In this document: positions 51,409-58,483 of the stretch, one piece after another
Layout of the letters: the number at the start of each line of letters is the position of its first letter
How positions within the stretch are numbered: the first letter of the stretch is position 1
IMG/VR virus record: IMGVR_UViG_3300021085_002857
Span: 27,046 to 91,045 of that record
Reading direction: 5' to 3' (one strand)
DNA: 64,000 bases
Source of the DNA: a virus
Made by a program: the position numbers and the translations under genes
Notes under the pieces: model-generated
The model's database searches: none
Seen by the model: only the letters and a program-made list of their open reading frames with translations
What the model was told of the DNA's origin: nothing

Positions 51409-52046
51409 ATAAATTTAATCCTTTTGTTACGCTCGTTTACGTCCCAATTTACAAAAGATCCATCTTTTAGACCCGACAATACTTGTTCATATGTATGATG
51501 TCTCCAACAAACACTAAGTATACTTCTGTCTGTATCATCTATATTTTTAACACCATGTATTTTAGGTCCACTAAACAACCAAGGAGCCATTACATTTGTT
51601 TGCTCGCTTTCTGTATAAAGCATTTCAAACTCCAGTGTGTCTCTATCAAAGTCGTTGTAAAATGTTTGTGGACTACTTTCATTATATTTTCCTCTAATTG
51701 CAAAGTTTATAATTGCTAACCTATTTCTGTCTTGATGAGGAGGAATACCACCAACTGGCGTATTTGTATATAGCATTGTATCTGGCATAATAGGAGGATT
51801 AAAAAGCTCTGCAAGCTCTTTGTGAAATTCAGTAAACTTATAATTCTTAGACTCTAATCTTGGAGTATCCATTGTTTCATGTACTGTCCAACGTATATGC
51901 CCACAATCAAATACATACCAATTATCATCAGCAATACCATTTACATGATCTAATAAAAAATCTCTATCATACCACAGTGTTGGTAATTCACAAGCATACT
52001 CACTTGCTTTTTCCGTCAGCGGTAATTGTATCTCTCGCTTCATCAT
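51405..52046 (-). CDS. Fe(II)/2OG oxygenase-like protein
   Basis: A 213-residue protein from ATG 52046, six bases after AAAGG; ATG 52043 is an alternative. H104/D106 (IPPHQDRN), distal H164 (PKIHGVKN) and R174 (TDRSILSV) give a complete set. It is the third oxygenase in this run. The first 45 residues, with WYDRDFLLDHV, may form a lid. Confidence 0.8.
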   Translation of the reverse strand: MMKREIQLPLTEKASEYACELPTLWYDRDFLLDHVNGIADDNWYVFDCGHIRWTVHETMDTPRLESKNYKFTEFHKELAELFNPPIMPDTMLYTNTPVGGIPPHQDRNRLAIINFAIRGKYNESSPQTFYNDFDRDTLEFEMLYTESEQTNVMAPWLFSGPKIHGVKNIDDTDRSILSVCWRHHTYEQVLSGLKDGSFVNWDVNERNKRIKFI

Positions 52047-52569
52047 TAAACCTTTCATATGTTGTTTTTATGTTTTCCAAATAGTTTAGCATACTATTTG
52101 CATCACTTACTTGAAAGCATGTCATGGGATTATGTGTAAAATCTTCATACTTTACAATTTTACAAATAAGGTTGTCTATGATCATACTATATCTATGACT
52201 ACGATTTTTTCCTAATCCTTCTTTTGACATGTCTTCCAACATGCCAATTTTTTCTGCCCATTCGTATGCAGGGTCAGGAAGTGCTTGTATATCTGTGATA
52301 CCTTCACTATTCAACCAAGCACGTTGTACATATGTATCTTCTGTACTTGTAACCCAAATCTCATCTATTCCCAACTCTTTAAATTTAGTGTAAAAGAATT
52401 CATATGTACGCATTTGGCTTGCGGCATACTCAACAATAAAACTACCTGGTACGCCTATAAGTAATATTCTTTTATCTTTAAAAAGTTCGTGTGTACTTTT
52501 CCATTCTGTTGTATATCCAGTCTTATGTAATGTTTTTACATCTGGTATAATATCAGCTATCCTGATCAT
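52000..52569 (-). CDS. Prx5-like protein lacking the peroxidatic cysteine
   Basis: A 189-residue member of the peroxiredoxin-5/redoxin fold. ILLIGVPGSFIVEYAAS corresponds to the family PGAFTPTCS motif, and IDEIWVTSTEDTYVQRAW to the SVNDPFVMDAW strand. The catalytic cysteine is replaced by Y48, so it cannot be a normal peroxidase. A later FQVSDANSML also fits the fold. The overlap with the B12-type radical SAM gene suggests a partner or repurposed role. A C-terminal helix follows. Confidence 0.7.
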   Translation of the reverse strand: MIRIADIIPDVKTLHKTGYTTEWKSTHELFKDKRILLIGVPGSFIVEYAASQMRTYEFFYTKFKELGIDEIWVTSTEDTYVQRAWLNSEGITDIQALPDPAYEWAEKIGMLEDMSKEGLGKNRSHRYSMIIDNLICKIVKYEDFTHNPMTCFQVSDANSMLNYLENIKTTYERFNDEARDTITADGKSK

Positions 52570-54436
52570 ATTCTATTACCCTTTCATTTGTTTCTAAGAA
52601 GCATCTTTTTGCTTTTCTACCATACCAAAATAAATGTTTTGCATGATCCAAGATGTCCTTATAGTTTTTTATTTTTACAGTAACTTCACTTTCTACGTCT
52701 TTTAAAGGATCATTTTTCAAAAACCAATTAGTATAATTTTTAGTAAATGTTCTACTGTCTGTTGATCTATTGTATCTATCTAATATATGCTTATTGTACT
52801 CTAGCAATTCAGTAATATCCAGATCCCACCTAGCACTTACAATCATTTTTAATTCTTTATAAATTTCATCTATATTTGTATATAGCCAAGATGCAGTTGC
52901 TCCATTATCTTGCATATGGAAGTTATCTTGTGATTTGTAAACTGGCCTGCCCCATGGTTTATTTTTAAATAAACTATCCTTTACACTGTCAGTATGAACA
53001 ACATATTCTTTATGTAATGCACCACTACTTATTTTGCTCCACTCAAACAAAAATTTATAATATTCTATAAGAGGAACATTGAGCTCTCTGTTTAAATAAG
53101 TTGCAATAACTTGGCTGAATCCATGATAATGATGTGGGATAACAATGCCTTTGGTAAAGAAGTAACAATCTATCCATTCTTCCTCTGTCATAGTATTACT
53201 TGAATAACAAATGTAATCTATCTCGTTGTTGCTATCTTCTGGATAAGTATTGCCTCCTGCAGGTGCAGGTGTTGCAGTATATTTTAATCCATATAAGTTT
53301 TTATAGTCGTCTTGCATAAAAGGAGTATTGGGTACAATGCTAAGTGGATGCATTTGTAATGCATGATCACTTCCTATGTCTAAAATTTGTGCAATACCAT
53401 TTATCCAACTATCAAAAGATTCGTTAGGTAGTCCTAATATAAGCTCACAGTAATTATCAACACCATTTTTATGAAAGTCGTCTATAGTTTCTTTTAATTT
53501 GTCATTTGCTGCATTAACACGTTTAATTGCAGCCAATGTATCTGGGTTCATACTTTGTAAAGCAATAGTCATCCCTCTACTAATACCTGCTTCCTGATTA
53601 AGAATTTTACCTAGTTCTGTAACTCTCTCTGGTGACTGTTTTGCTGTAGCGTAGTCAATATTTCTAGGATATCCTGTTTTTACTTTATTTTTAGCAACTC
53701 TTTTCATAATTTTTAAGTCACGTTCAAAAATACCTAGGTTACTATCTGCAAAATAAAGAAAGTCAATTTTCTTCTTTGATACCCAGTCTATTTCCTTTAG
53801 AACTCTTTTTTCTTCAAACTTTGCTATTTTATTATAGTAGAGTGCCTCTTGGTCACAAAATGTACATTGGTATGGGCAACCTCTATTTGTTTCTATAATA
53901 GCACTATATTTTTTGCCTTTTTGCATAAGGCTATCCATAAGTCCACTAAGATAAGGACTTGGAATATCATCTATATATTTGTCTGGTTTAGGGGCTTTAT
54001 AATCATGATCTAAACTTAAAATACCAGGCGTATCTAAATTATTTCTAAGTATTTCAGCAAAAGTTCTTTCTCCAGCATATGTAATAATTATATCACATAT
54101 ATCTGTATTTTCCTCTAACCATTGCTTTTTGTAAGGCACTTGTGGGCCGCCCATTACAACTTTGCAGTCTGGATATTTTTGCTTAATTTGTTTTGCTAGT
54201 TCTTGACTTGCTTGCCAATTCCAAACATACGTACTAATTGCAACTATATCAGGATCTTGTATTTGTTCTACATAGTTTTCAGTAGTATCTCTTTCAAAAA
54301 TAATACCACCCAATTCCCAATTTTTTATAATATCTTTTTGTGTTTTACAATACTCCCACAGATAAGCAACCGATAACGGCAAAAAGGTCGCATCTGCAAT
54401 AATATTATTAATCTGTGTAAAGTAAATTTTTTTCAT
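52553..54436 (-). CDS. B12-binding-type radical SAM protein
   Basis: A 627-residue enzyme, the largest radical SAM protein here. The N-terminal region (VVMGGPQVPYKKQWL, IITYAGERTF) is of B12-binding layout; NRGCPYQCTFCD binds the cluster; MTIALQSMNPDTL and CELILGLPNESF are barrel strands. A C-terminal part of about 180 residues is unassigned. I choose ATG 54436 with AAGGGA upstream over a GTG at 54439. It heads an operon of six genes behind a CATAAATA box. Confidence 0.87.
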   Translation of the reverse strand: MKKIYFTQINNIIADATFLPLSVAYLWEYCKTQKDIIKNWELGGIIFERDTTENYVEQIQDPDIVAISTYVWNWQASQELAKQIKQKYPDCKVVMGGPQVPYKKQWLEENTDICDIIITYAGERTFAEILRNNLDTPGILSLDHDYKAPKPDKYIDDIPSPYLSGLMDSLMQKGKKYSAIIETNRGCPYQCTFCDQEALYYNKIAKFEEKRVLKEIDWVSKKKIDFLYFADSNLGIFERDLKIMKRVAKNKVKTGYPRNIDYATAKQSPERVTELGKILNQEAGISRGMTIALQSMNPDTLAAIKRVNAANDKLKETIDDFHKNGVDNYCELILGLPNESFDSWINGIAQILDIGSDHALQMHPLSIVPNTPFMQDDYKNLYGLKYTATPAPAGGNTYPEDSNNEIDYICYSSNTMTEEEWIDCYFFTKGIVIPHHYHGFSQVIATYLNRELNVPLIEYYKFLFEWSKISSGALHKEYVVHTDSVKDSLFKNKPWGRPVYKSQDNFHMQDNGATASWLYTNIDEIYKELKMIVSARWDLDITELLEYNKHILDRYNRSTDSRTFTKNYTNWFLKNDPLKDVESEVTVKIKNYKDILDHAKHLFWYGRKAKRCFLETNERVIEYDQDS

Positions 54437-54531
54437 CACATTCCCTTAAAGGATCATATGGTAGATGTGGCCCCATAAAGCCAAATGTGAAATACTAGCT
54501 AGAACTAGCGCCGATCAGGCAGTAACACTCT
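54437..54531 (-). other. Leader of the B12 radical SAM operon
   Basis: About 95 bases lie between the box at 54532-54539 and ATG 54436. On the minus strand TGGC/GCCA and CTAG/CTAG pairs can form, but I see no known riboswitch motif and no gene. It could be an ordinary leader or hold the processing end of the tRNA-Trp transcript. Confidence 0.35.
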
Positions 54532-54539
54532 TATTTATG
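54532..54539 (-). promoter_or_regulatory. Late-type promoter box
   Basis: CATAAATA on the minus strand between the tRNA-Trp 3' end and the B12 radical SAM operon. Confidence 0.45.
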
Positions 54540-54544
54540 CGAAT

Positions 54545-54618
54545 TGGCAAAGGTGAAGGGAATCGAACCCCTATCTTCAGTTTTGGAGACTGACGTGTTG
54601 CCACTACACCACACCCTT
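54545..54618 (-). tRNA. tRNA-Trp (CCA)
   Basis: The cloverleaf is complete: the acceptor AAGGGTG pairs with CACCTTT (one G-U), the anticodon stem TCAGT/ACTGA encloses CTCCAAA with anticodon CCA, and the T arm reads GGGTTCGATTCCC. The 3' CCA is encoded. A TTGACT promoter lies upstream. Confidence 0.92.
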
Positions 54619-54626
54619 ATAGTTAC

Positions 54627-54654
54627 ATATTAGCATACTTAGCATTTAAGTCAA
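54627..54654 (-). promoter_or_regulatory. Sigma70-type promoter for tRNA-Trp
   Basis: TTGACT (54649-54654), 16-base spacer and TAATAT (54627-54632) on the minus strand, nine bases before the tRNA. Confidence 0.6.
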
Positions 54655-54658
54655 GCAA

Positions 54659-54666
54659 TATAAATA
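54659..54666 (+). promoter_or_regulatory. Late-type promoter box (leaderless)
   Basis: TATAAATA, then five bases (TAATT), then ATG 54672. It lies back-to-back with the tRNA-Trp promoter. Confidence 0.7.
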
Positions 54667-54671
54667 TAATT

Positions 54672-55322
54672 ATGGACAAATATGAATATGCATTTGACTT
54701 TGCTGTAACGACATTCTGCCAATCTAAATGCAGGACATGCCCTAGAACAAATACTGATACAGGAGAAATGGTTGATTGGTTAACACCAACACATGTTCCT
54801 TTGGAAACTCTTAAGCATCGTTTTGATAGTATAAAGTCTATATTGCCAAGATCTAAATTTTTACATGCACAGCTATGTGGAGAGTTTGGAGATCCTATAA
54901 TGCATCCACAGATAGATAAAATTGTAGATTATTTGCAGTCTTCTGATCATGTTAGTGCAATAGAAATAAACACAAATGGCGGATTACGACAACCCAAGTG
55001 GTATGAAAAGATAGGTGAATACGATAAGATAGAAATTATATTTGGTATTGATGGTATTGATCACGACACTAATTGGAAATATAGAGAAGGTGTTGACTTT
55101 AAAAGAGCATGGGAAAATATGTTAGCATTTAAAAGCAAAAGCAATAGAATCAACTGGCAGTTTATAATATTTGAATGGAATTGGCATCAAATAGAAGAAG
55201 CCAAACAAATAGCTGATGACTTAGATATTAAAATTAGCTTTATCATAAACAGAGGATTTCATGGTAGATTGACACCTGAACTTCGCAATAGAGTGGAGAG
55301 TATTTTAAATGTCCTGTCTTGA
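54672..55322 (+). CDS. Radical SAM protein, N-terminal part of a split enzyme
   Basis: A 216-residue radical SAM core: C16, C20 and C23 (CQSKCRTC), CGEFGDPIMHP and IEINTNGGLR. It stops at TGA 55320-55322, just where related proteins carry on into a C-terminal cysteine domain, and that domain is encoded by the overlapping next frame (55309-55605). It has a late-type box five bases before ATG. Either a true two-gene split or a frameshift. Confidence 0.8.
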   Translation: MDKYEYAFDFAVTTFCQSKCRTCPRTNTDTGEMVDWLTPTHVPLETLKHRFDSIKSILPRSKFLHAQLCGEFGDPIMHPQIDKIVDYLQSSDHVSAIEINTNGGLRQPKWYEKIGEYDKIEIIFGIDGIDHDTNWKYREGVDFKRAWENMLAFKSKSNRINWQFIIFEWNWHQIEEAKQIADDLDIKISFIINRGFHGRLTPELRNRVESILNVLS

Positions 55323-55605
55323 TTGCCACGTGATACATTTGTCATATAGAAAAATGTTTGAAGTTACTGCACAGGGCAGAGTATGGCCATGTTGTCATTT
55401 GGCATCCCATTATGATGAAAAACATCCTATTGAAGATAAAGTACTTACAGACAAATTTAAAGATGATCCAGATTGGAATAATATTGACAAACATTCTATT
55501 GACAAAATACTGGATGATAAAATGTTCAGGGAAGTTTTCCCTTCGCATGAAAACCCACAGGGCTCAGTTTTAAAAACTTGTCAAATATATTGTAAAAAGA
55601 AGTAA
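55309..55605 (+). CDS. SPASM-like C-terminal half of the split radical SAM enzyme
   Basis: A 98-residue cysteine-rich protein (SCLDCHV, GRVWPCCHLA and a CQIYC pair near the end) that matches the C-terminal domains of the intact relatives at 310 and 40698. It is in the +1 frame relative to the 54672 gene and begins with an ATG that overlaps that gene's end by 14 bases. Translational coupling could make the two halves as separate subunits; a single frameshift error could also explain the split. Confidence 0.72.
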   Translation: MSCLDCHVIHLSYRKMFEVTAQGRVWPCCHLASHYDEKHPIEDKVLTDKFKDDPDWNNIDKHSIDKILDDKMFREVFPSHENPQGSVLKTCQIYCKKK

Positions 55606-55680
55606 TGGCTGGAACGATAGGACTCGAACCTATACTCTGCGCTACCAAAAAGCGATGCATTACCATTATGCTACGTTCCA
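55606..55680 (-). tRNA. tRNA-Gln (UUG)
   Basis: Acceptor TGGAACG pairs with CGTTCCA; the anticodon loop TTTTGGT carries TTG; the T arm is ATAGG/CCTAT; the 3' end GCCA is encoded. The anticodon stem has one T-C mismatch at 27-43. The tRNA begins one base after the stop of the split radical SAM gene. Confidence 0.9.
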
Positions 55681-55689
55681 ATATAATTT

Positions 55690-55718
55690 AATATAACACC
55701 TGTTAATGTAATTGTCAA
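55690..55718 (-). promoter_or_regulatory. Sigma70-type promoter for tRNA-Gln
   Basis: TTGACA (55713-55718), 17-base spacer and TATATT (55690-55695) on the minus strand. Confidence 0.72.
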
Positions 55719-55731
55719 CAGTTTTATTTAT

Positions 55732-55739
55732 AATAAATA
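55732..55739 (+). promoter_or_regulatory. Late-type promoter box (leaderless)
   Basis: AATAAATA, then five bases (AAACT), then ATG 55745. One base from the consensus. Confidence 0.6.
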
Positions 55740-55744
55740 AAACT

Positions 55745-56518
55745 ATGGAATATAATGATAATAATCGTGCTGATATTGAAACTATAAAATATTTTATAAA
55801 AGAATCACAACAATATGAGCATTATGAGCTTATACAACCTAAGCCTACAAAATTTGATAACTGGCAAGGCGATATAGATATAAGGCAGGAATATGCTAAA
55901 TGGATTAGTGAGGAATCAAGAGCACCAACGTTAAAGTTTGATCTTCCCAACTTACCAGTCCAAGAAATGGTTGATGAGGCATACAACGCTAGTGAATATT
56001 TTATAAAACAGCGAGCTAACGCCCATCCTGGATGGTTTAGTATGGCGCTGCATGCACAAGGCGAACCTGGTTCTGGATCTATGTATACTGATAATCCTAG
56101 ATATTATCCTGGAGTGGAACAAGAACATAGCTGGACAGAGCTTGCTGAATTTTGTCCACGGACAACAGAATGGTTTAAAGATGTCTGGCCATCTTCAGAT
56201 AGATTAAATCGTGTAAGATTTATGTTATTGCGTCCAGGAGGTTGGATTGGTATACATAGCGATACTGGCGAAAATGCTTGGCGTTTAATGACATATAATA
56301 TAGCATTAACGAATCCTAGCAATTGTTTATTTGCTCAAGAAAAAGCAGGAACAGTTCCTTGGGAAATTGGAGATATTCGTTTTATGGATGTCTCAAGATT
56401 GCATTGTGTATATAATGATACAGATCAAGATCGTTTACATATGATTGTTTTGGATGATTATAATGAACCAAAGCAGGAATTAGCATGTAATAGCTATGAT
56501 AAACTTATTGGTAGTTAA
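55745..56518 (+). CDS. Fe(II)/2OG oxygenase-like protein (aspartyl-hydroxylase-like)
   Basis: A 257-residue protein. RVRFMLLRPGGWIGIHSDTG holds an HxD pair, with a distal histidine in MDVSRLHCVYNDTDQDR and the arginine ligand after it, like aspartyl/asparaginyl beta-hydroxylases. I start at ATG 55745 because of the box spacing; upstream in-frame codons from 55712 lie on the promoter. It is a free-standing plus-strand gene between tRNA-Gln and tRNA-Glu. Confidence 0.8.
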   Translation: MEYNDNNRADIETIKYFIKESQQYEHYELIQPKPTKFDNWQGDIDIRQEYAKWISEESRAPTLKFDLPNLPVQEMVDEAYNASEYFIKQRANAHPGWFSMALHAQGEPGSGSMYTDNPRYYPGVEQEHSWTELAEFCPRTTEWFKDVWPSSDRLNRVRFMLLRPGGWIGIHSDTGENAWRLMTYNIALTNPSNCLFAQEKAGTVPWEIGDIRFMDVSRLHCVYNDTDQDRLHMIVLDDYNEPKQELACNSYDKLIGS

Positions 56519-56529
56519 ACCAAATTAAG

Positions 56530-56604
56530 TGGTAGTCCCTACGGGAATCGAACCCGTCTTTCCAGGTTGAAAACCTGGCGTCCTAACCGATAGACGAAGG
56601 GACC
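56530..56604 (-). tRNA. tRNA-Glu (UUC)
   Basis: Acceptor GGTCCCT with AGGGACT, anticodon stem CCAGG/CCTGG around TTTTCAA (anticodon TTC), T arm ACGGG/CCCGT, encoded 3' CCA. It follows tRNA-Ser on the same transcript. Confidence 0.92.
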
Positions 56605-56608
56605 ACTG

Positions 56609-56699
56609 TGGCGGGCAGTTAGGGATTCGAACCCTAGGAACGCTATTAACGCTCGTCCGCTTAGTAGGCGGGTGCTTTAAACCACTCAGCCAACTACCC
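56609..56699 (-). tRNA. tRNA-Ser with anticodon ACU
   Basis: A long-variable-arm tRNA: acceptor GGGTAGT/ACTGCCC, D arm TGGCTGAGTGGTTTAAAGC, anticodon loop CTACTAA (ACT), discriminator G and encoded CCA. These are serine-type features. Bacterial tRNA-Ser for AGC/AGU normally has GCU; A34 here is unusual. The upstream RNA stem ends one base before this tRNA. Confidence 0.85.
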
Positions 56700-56700
56700 T

Positions 56701-56799
56701 AACAGTTTAGAAATACATACTCGCTTGCGCCCTTGTGAGGCCTTGTCCCATACACTGAAAAGCAGGTGTATCTGCTCCGGTATGCATTTCTAAACTGTT
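56701..56799 (-). ncRNA. Structured RNA of unknown class
   Basis: A 99-base element whose first and last 20 bases pair perfectly except for one G-U (arms 56780-56799 and 56701-56720). The 59-base interior has an AGCAG/CTGCT hairpin whose loop ATACAC is complementary to GTGTAT downstream, so an H-type pseudoknot can form; GCC/GGC and a GCGCAAGC tetraloop-like hairpin follow. A TTGACA-N17-TATAGT promoter predicts transcription from 56799, the first base of the stem, and tRNA-Ser follows one base after its end. It matches no class I know. Confidence 0.75.
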
Positions 56800-56805
56800 A
56801 AACTT

Positions 56806-56834
56806 ACTATAATACATTTATTATTTATTGTCAA
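56806..56834 (-). promoter_or_regulatory. Sigma70-type promoter for the structured RNA and tRNA-Ser/Glu
   Basis: TTGACA (56829-56834), 17-base spacer and TATAGT (56806-56811), minus strand; the predicted start is the stem base 56799. Confidence 0.78.
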
Positions 56835-56852
56835 GCCTTTATTATGTATGTA

Positions 56853-56860
56853 TATAAATA
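56853..56860 (+). promoter_or_regulatory. Late-type promoter box (leaderless)
   Basis: TATAAATA, then five bases (TAATT), then ATG 56866, divergent from the structured-RNA promoter. Confidence 0.7.
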
Positions 56861-56865
56861 TAATT

Positions 56866-57936
56866 ATGAAGTGCAAATGGCCATTAAATCATTTAAGTAT
56901 TAGTAGTACAGGTGTCTATAGACCATGTTGTGCTTGGCAAGAATCTGAAGGACAACCTCTTGTTGCTACAAATACCTTACAGGATTATCTTAATAGTAAT
57001 TTTTATAAAGACATCATTAATGATCTATCTAATGGTAGGTTCGCTAAAGGCTGTGAAGAATGTGTATTGGATGAACAGGCTGGTGTTGAAGGCATGGTAC
57101 ATAGTGGAAACTTCAGATATCCAGATAAAACAGAATTTTCTGTATACGATATGGAAATTAAATTTGGGAATATTTGTAACGCAGGTTGTATAATGTGTAG
57201 TGCATATAATAGTAGCCTTATAGAAGAAGAAAATAAAAAGAATAGTGAACTTTTAAAGTATAGACGTAACTTTACTAGCCCTACAGGAAATTGGTTTGAA
57301 GATCCTGAAAAGTTCGAAGAGATAGCCATACTAGCATCACAATGTAAAAAAATACGTTTTACTGGAGGAGAACCAACAGTACGTGGATTAGTAGATGATT
57401 TTCTTGCAATTGTAGCAAAACATAGCACTAAGCCACTTATCCAACTTACAAGTAATGGAAGTAGTTTTGGTGGCAAATTACAAGAATGTCTACAACAATT
57501 TGACAAAGTGAATATGAACCTAAGTATTGATGGGTTTGACAAAGCTAACGATTTTATTAGATGGCCAATTAAGTGGAAAAAACTTACTAAGAATATAGAC
57601 AAAATGCAAAGTTATAAAAATATACACTGTAATGTTGAAACAAGTTTACAAGCAGGTAGTCTACATAAATTAGATAAACTTGTTGAGTTTTGTAATGAGA
57701 GAAACTTAGACTGGAATCCATGCAGTGTCTATAGTCCAGAATATTTACAACCTTTCTTAGCTAATGAAGAAATTATAGAAAAAGCAATGAGTTTAGGAAA
57801 TAAAAAAGTAAACAAGTTGCTTGTATATAATAGCGGTAAACAAAAGAAGGAAATTTTGAGATCTAAAATGATTAGATACTATGATACATTAAGTAAAGTT
57901 AGAGGTATAGATTGGAAGGAATGTTTTGATGTCTGA
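56866..57936 (+). CDS. Twitch-type radical SAM protein
   Basis: A 356-residue member of the group at 4354, 5604 and 7686. N-terminal cysteines include CKWPLNH, YRPCCAW and CEECVLDE; the core CX3CX2C is CNAGCIMC with IRFTGGEPTVRG after it. The start is set by the promoter box, five bases before ATG 56866. Its end overlaps the next oxygenase gene by eight bases, so it is linked to an oxygenase, as elsewhere in the window. Confidence 0.87.
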   Translation: MKCKWPLNHLSISSTGVYRPCCAWQESEGQPLVATNTLQDYLNSNFYKDIINDLSNGRFAKGCEECVLDEQAGVEGMVHSGNFRYPDKTEFSVYDMEIKFGNICNAGCIMCSAYNSSLIEEENKKNSELLKYRRNFTSPTGNWFEDPEKFEEIAILASQCKKIRFTGGEPTVRGLVDDFLAIVAKHSTKPLIQLTSNGSSFGGKLQECLQQFDKVNMNLSIDGFDKANDFIRWPIKWKKLTKNIDKMQSYKNIHCNVETSLQAGSLHKLDKLVEFCNERNLDWNPCSVYSPEYLQPFLANEEIIEKAMSLGNKKVNKLLVYNSGKQKKEILRSKMIRYYDTLSKVRGIDWKECFDV

Positions 57937-58483
57937 TTTTTTAGAACATATTACAAATAAAATTACCAATGCGAAATTAGTAACTGACCCTTGGAAGTAT
58001 ATAGTTATTAATGACTTCTTTCCTGAACCTGTTTTGGAAAAATTTCTCGCAATGCATGAAAGTTTAGATTGGGAAGATTTATTTGACGAAGAAAGTAGTT
58101 GGTTTACAGTCAAAAAGCCTAATAATGAAATGAATATATTGAAAGGAGATACATTTACACAATCTCTATTCGAAATATTTGATTATTTTCCTGGAGAGTA
58201 TATTACCAAACAATCTTTCAAAGACGATACAGACAAAAATACATTACAACCTCCCCATAGAGACAAAGGCGAGTTTATAATGACACTACAGGTATTCTTA
58301 CAGCCTAAATCATATAAAGATGGCGGCACAATCGTAATGAGTAACAGTGAAACAGATGTAATAGAACTTCCACTAATTACAAATAGCTGTACAATATTTT
58401 TAACGAATGACAAATCTTGGCACAGAGTCGAGCAACGCAATTATGAAAGAAAAAGTTTTTTACAAAGATGGATCGCAACTTAA
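57929..58483 (+). CDS. Fe(II)/2OG oxygenase-like protein
   Basis: A 184-residue protein from ATG 57929 inside the radical SAM stop region. HxD is in LQPPHRDKGEF, the distal histidine in NDKSWHRVEQ, and an arginine in RKSFLQRWI. This is a full set of prolyl-hydroxylase-like ligands. It overlaps the ParB-like gene by 16 bases; the three plus-strand genes 56866-58863 look like one transcript. Confidence 0.8.
   Translation: MSDFLEHITNKITNAKLVTDPWKYIVINDFFPEPVLEKFLAMHESLDWEDLFDEESSWFTVKKPNNEMNILKGDTFTQSLFEIFDYFPGEYITKQSFKDDTDKNTLQPPHRDKGEFIMTLQVFLQPKSYKDGGTIVMSNSETDVIELPLITNSCTIFLTNDKSWHRVEQRNYERKSFLQRWIAT

Noticed and set aside
54437-54531. A cobalamin riboswitch before the B12-type radical SAM operon
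   Set aside because: The leader is only about 95 bases and I cannot find the conserved B12-box or kissing-loop sequences.
55303-55312. A TTTAAAT slippery heptamer just before the end of the 54672 radical SAM gene, suggesting -1 frameshifting
   Set aside because: The downstream cysteine-rich half lies in the +1 register, so a -1 slip would not reach it.
56701-56799. A 6S RNA, SRP RNA, tmRNA or group I intron as the structured RNA
   Set aside because: No SRP GGAAGGAAGC-type motif, no open 6S bubble, no tmRNA tag frame and no intron core; the interior pseudoknot also does not fit.
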